Shown here: in pieces, positions 8,452 through 12,416 of the stretch | Layout: each line of letters begins with the position of its first letter | Position numbering within the stretch: the stretch's first letter is position 1 | Assembly: GCA_015499985.1 (NCBI GenBank) | Contig: JAAAUF010000874.1 | Location: 4,961 to 17,376, forward strand | Reading direction: 5' to 3' | Length of the DNA: 12,416 nucleotides | From: Haplosporangium gracile | Taxonomy: Eukaryota > Mortierellomycota > Mortierellomycetes > Mortierellales > Mortierellaceae | Notes under the pieces: model-generated | The model's database searches: none | Told to the model about the DNA's origin: nothing | The model's input: the letters and a program-made list of their open reading frames with translations, nothing else | Made by a program: the position numbers and the translations under genes

Positions 8452-8659
8452 ACTTTTGAGTGGTTGTTGTGGCTTGATGATTTGTTTTTTTCCTTCCAAT
8501 TCGAGGCAAATTAAAAGTGACAGTCCAGGGGTCAGAAGCAGAGCGAGTAGGGTCAAGAGCTGTTGAACGAGCCTGCTCTACTCTCTCTTCTTTTTTTCTG
8601 TTTGTTTGTTCCTCACCTCCCTCACCTCCCCTTCCTCATCTCACACATCCCAGGAGACC

Positions 8660-11600
8660 ATGGTGAGTACCGCTCAGCATTGTCCGTCTCTCATAGATAA
8701 AAAAAACGCTTTACATTCATTCAGCCTGTAACCTTTGACTAACATTCTCACATCTCGCACGTTCCTATTGTTGCCACCATTCTGTTTACTTTTCTTGACC
8801 CTTCCTCCCTTAGGCTGATCGCAAGCGTCAACGCGATGACAATGTCACCACTCCCACAAACAACAACAACAACTACCCTCCAAGCTCACCTGTCCTCGGC
8901 TCCTCGCCACCACTCCCGTCTTCAGACCCAGAGGACAACGGCTTGATCGATAATGAGATGATCTCGGATTTAGACGAGGACCTTGAGGGTGAGGGCGAGG
9001 ACCTCTACGGATCCGATATGGAAAAGTAAGCCCATACACACGCGCTCATGCCTTCAATTCGCCGGAATATTTGTTCGAGACTACTCTAATGTTGAGAATT
9101 TCGTTATTTGGCTGGAAAGAGCTTATTTTTTTACTGACATCTATGTGGACTTTCTTCCGAATGAAAAAAATACTAATAATAATAATAGCGACTATAATGA
9201 GAACGAGGCAATGGATGTGTATGACATTGACGAGATTGATGATGAAGAGTATGAGCGCATGGATCCTGCAGAGCGTGCGAGGGCTGAAGCCGAGATGGCA
9301 AGACGTGATGCTGAGCGTGCCCGTGCTGCCGGAAGAATCCCTGAAGCTTTCATGGATGGTATGTGAAATCACATACTAGAGTCATATTTCTATGGATGTG
9401 GAAAGGAACCGGTTACAAAGCGTGGTTATTAACAACATATTGTTTTGACTTGTTGCTAACCAAATAGATGATGCTGGTACTACATTGAACGTTGTTCATC
9501 GCAGGAGGCGTGTTCACGAGCAGGACCTCATGGATGACGACCTCGAAGATATGGTAAGACGACCAACCACTTTATCATTGAACCTATTGCCAGCTGCAAA
9601 TAATACTGCAGCGGCGTTATCAGCTTCACCACCTTATTACGGATTCCAACCAAAAGTATTTTTTTTTTACATTTCTTACACAAAATAGTCGAATGTCATT
9701 TTGGGACCTGAGCAGTTGAGCGATCACAAGGGCATGCCGATCACAGACTGGGTGACAAAGGAGTTGACACGCAGGACAATTATGTCAGAGTTCAGGAGAT
9801 TTTTGCTGGAGTTTGTCGATGACAAGGGAGAGTCAGTCTACGGACCTTTGATTCGCGCGCTCGGTTTGGCCAACAAGGAGAGTCTTGAGGTCTGTTACCG
9901 TCACCTGTCAGAGGCCAAACCCACCCTGGCCTACTTTGTCGTCAACGCCCCCCAGGAGGTCTTGAAGATGTTTGATGCGATCGCCTTTGAGGTTGTCCAG
10001 ATGGAGTACCCCGACTATGGCCGCATTCACTCTGAGATTCATGTTCGTGTGACAGATCTCCCCATTGTCTCGACCCTTCGCGATCTTCGGTACGTTTCTT
10101 CCTCTATCCGTCTTGAACCCAAAAGTGCATATGGGCGATCACTTTTGAAGAAATTATGCCTTTAACAATACCACCCTTTTTTTCTTGTTCTATGGCAATA
10201 GTCAAATTAACTTGAACTGTTTGGTTCAGGTGTCGGGAGTGGTGACCAGGAGAACAGGAGTCTTCCCTCAGTTGAAGTACGTCAAGTACGACTGTGTGAA
10301 GTGTGGTGCAACTCTTGGACCTTTCTATCAGGATTCGCAGACAGAAATTTCGATCGGAAGCTGTACCTCTTGCCCCTCTAAGGGACCCTTCAACGTCAAC
10401 TCTGAGCAGACCATTTACCGCAACTATCAAAAGATGACCTTGCAGGAGTCTCCCGGAACCGTCCCTGCTGGTCGTCTTCCCCGTCACCGTGAAGTCGTTT
10501 TGCTCTGGGATCTCATTGACAGTGCCAAGCCCGGCGAGGAAGTCGTACGTGCCTTTAGATTTCTGCTACTTTACCTAATGAGGACTGCTCGCCCATCAAA
10601 GCATGAAGTGCTAACATAATATCTGACTGAATTTAACTTTGACGGGAGTAGGAAATTACGGGAGTGTATAGGAACAACTTTGATATTGCACTGAACTCGG
10701 CCAACGGATTCCCAGTTTTTGCTACTATTCTGGAGGCCAACTATGTCAACAAGAAGCAGGATGTTTTTGCCAGTTTCAAGTTGACCGAGGAAGACCGCAA
10801 GGAGATTCTTCGCCTCAGCAAGGACGAAAACATTGGCAAGCGGGTACGTTTTGCACTTGGATATATATAGCGTATGCGATACCTCCATTCGTCAGAGAAA
10901 TACTTCTAACAAATTAATTCACAATGTTTTTGGTGTTCTCTTGAAATAGATTATCAAGAGTATTGCGCCTTCGATTTATGGACACGAGGATATCAAGACG
11001 GCGATTGCATTGTCGTTGTTTGGAGGTGTGCCCAAAGATCCTCAGGGCAAGCATCGTCTCCGTGGAGATATTAACGTGTTGATGATGGGAGATCCAGGAA
11101 CAGCAAAGTCGCAGTTCTTGAAATATGTCGAAAAGACTGCACACAGGGCCGTGTTCACGACAGGTCAGGGAGCCTCAGCTGTCGGTTTGACGGCCTCAGT
11201 CAGGAAGGACCCTATCACACGCGAGTGGACTTTGGAGGGAGGCGCATTGGTGTTGGCAGACAAGGGTGTCTGTCTGATTGATGAGTTTGACAAGATGAAC
11301 GATGCCGACAGAACCAGTATTCACGAGGCTATGGAACAGCAGAGCATTTCGATCTCCAAGGCCGGTATTGTCACGACGCTCCAGGCACGCTGCTCGATCT
11401 TGGCAGCTGCTAACCCTATCCGTGGTCGCTACAACCCTGCGGTTACTTTCTCGGAGAACGTCGAGTTGACAGAACCTATTCTGTCGCGTTTCGACGTGCT
11501 TTGTGTCGTCAAGGATACTGTCGACCCCACTGTGGATGAGCGCCTTGCCAACTTTGTCCTCAACTCTCATCTCAGGAGTCATCCCTTGTTCTCTGCCGAG

Positions 11601-12315
11601 TCGGACCACCTCAGCGTCTATGAGAAGCCTGATGAAGACGTAAGTTGGCCCTCCGAGAATATAATATGCAGCTATGTTATCTGTATTCTGTCTGGTCTCA
11701 AATTAATTAACCCTCATTATTTTTTTATGTCAATAGATCATCCCTCAAGACATGTTGCGCAAGTATATTATGTATGCGCGCGACCGCATTCAGCCCAAGA
11801 TTCATCAGATGGACCAGGACAAGATTGCACGGCTTTACGCAGATCTCCGTCGCGAGTCATTGGCAGGAGGCTCGATCCCAATCACAGTTCGTCATTTAGA
11901 GTCGATGATCCGTATGTCGGAGGCGAACGCCAAGATGCACCTGCGCGAGTATGCTCGGTCGGACGATATCGACATGGCGATTCGAGTGATGCTCGAGTCA
12001 TTCTTTAGCGCACAAAAGTTCTCTGTCATGCGGAACCTCAAGCGGGCGTTCAGCAAGTACCTGACGTTTGCGAAGGATAGTGATGAGCTATTGTACTCGA
12101 TCCTGAACGATATTTTGAGGGAGCATTTGCGGTTTACCCAGATCAAGAACCCACGGATGGCGATCAAGTCGATCAAGATTGAGGTTGTCGAGTTAAAGGA
12201 TCGTGCGACTGCACTGGATATTCATGATATTCATCCATTCTTGTCGAGCAATTTGTTTACGAGCAGTGGGTACCGGTTTGATGGCACCAATGGTGTCATT
12301 GAAAAGCACTTCTGA
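8660..12315 (+). CDS. MCM2: DNA replication licensing factor MCM2
   Basis: Exons 8660-8662, 8814-9025, 9189-9358, 9468-9553, 9689-10089, 10202-10544, 10652-10843, 10950-11639 and 11737-12315 join in frame to 891 residues, close to the 868-904 of yeast and human MCM2. It is one of six ATPase subunits of the MCM2-7 helicase that unwinds DNA in the nucleus as part of CMG. The N-terminal 160 residues are acidic, with basic patches at 4-8 and 140-143. Tyr74 and Tyr83 match in spacing the histone H3-H4-binding tyrosines of metazoan MCM2. The N-terminal domain carries a zinc site (Cys322, 325, 345, 348). The AAA+ core has Walker A GDPGTAKS (516-523), Walker [11 protein letters not shown] (576-585), sensor AAAN (621-624) and arginine-finger motif SRFD (648-651). 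A winged-helix-like C-terminus follows. All motifs are intact. The first exon is the ATG alone; Met50 is a weaker alternative start. Confidence 0.97.
8663..8813 (+). other. MCM2 intron directly after the start codon
   Basis: The donor GTGAGT begins at the base after the ATG, and the acceptor CTTAG ends at 8813, before GCT. A CTAAC branch-point-like motif is present near 8739. If the intron is retained, translation from the ATG stops after 23 codons. Confidence 0.88.
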
Positions 12316-12416
12316 GGAGTTTGATGTTTGACTTGCAGATGGTACTGGTTGTTGTTTTTTTTTTGCTATTCTTCTTACTTTATTCTTTATCTTTGATCAC
12401 AAAAAACTAAAAAGTG
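12316..12416 (+). terminator. MCM2 3' untranslated region
   Basis: After the TGA stop the sequence turns T-rich, with a T13 run at about 12354-12366, and then A-rich up to the window edge. This fits a 3' untranslated region. No canonical polyadenylation hexamer is clear before the window ends. Confidence 0.45.

Larger units (their letters stand above)
8381..8659 (+). promoter_or_regulatory. MCM2 promoter and leader
   Basis: This 279-bp gap follows MED9 and precedes MCM2 on the same strand. It contains the E-box and MCB described separately. A CT-rich leader (about 8576-8650) ends just before the start codon. The context GAGACC-ATG is favourable for initiation. The MED9 3' end must also lie here. 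Confidence 0.6.

Noticed and set aside
8983..9366. A continuous frame through the second MCM2 intron, suggesting no intron there
   Set aside because: The frame of exon 2 ([12 protein letters not shown]) differs from this frame in its first part. GTAAGC and AATAG sites at 9026 and 9188 join the acidic N-terminus as in MCM2 relatives.
8660..12315. Apparent frameshifts that might make MCM2 a pseudogene
   Set aside because: Every frame break coincides with GT and AG sites at intron-like spacing, and all catalytic motifs survive splicing. The gene looks intact.
1..12416. tRNA, rRNA, CRISPR or transposon content
   Set aside because: Scanning for T-loop-like GTTCGA contexts, repeated spacers and transposase-like proteins gave nothing beyond isolated short matches inside exons or introns.

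Overview
The window is nuclear DNA from a filamentous fungus. It carries four spliced protein genes separated by short intergenic gaps. Almost every intron is GT-AG and 97-163 bp long, several with a CTAAC or CTGAC branch-point-like motif, and leaders are pyrimidine-rich. These traits and the protein set (fungal CofD-like protein, mitochondrial TrpRS, Mediator subunit 9, MCM2) suggest an early-diverging lineage such as Mortierellomycota or Mucoromycota. That placement is an inference from style, not from a search.

Layout. 1-1300: no gene supported. The CT-rich strand switches from minus (about 790-1100) to plus (from about 1330), which suggests a divergent promoter whose left-hand gene lies outside the window. 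1878-5455 (+): a 793-residue protein with a CofD/YvcK-type (UPF0052) domain behind a long Ser/Pro-rich extension. Its leader probably contains its own intron (1684-1842), and its first coding intron is 1060 bp, about seven to ten times longer than any other here. 5738-7475 (-): six-exon mitochondrial tryptophanyl-tRNA synthetase (400 aa), convergent with the CofD-like gene. 7772-8380 (+): two-exon Mediator subunit 9 (152 aa), sharing a 296-bp divergent promoter with the synthetase. 8660-12315 (+): nine-exon replicative helicase subunit MCM2 (891 aa), whose first coding exon is only the ATG. An E-box and an MluI cell-cycle box lie together upstream of it.

The genes do not form one pathway. They are housekeeping functions (DNA replication licensing, transcription, mitochondrial translation) plus one widespread fungal protein whose function I do not know. 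I see no mobile element, CRISPR array, rRNA or convincing tRNA. The points most worth a second look are the fungal CofD-like protein, its leader intron and oversized coding intron, three SUMO-acceptor motifs in the MED9 tail, and the start-codon exon and cell-cycle promoter of MCM2.
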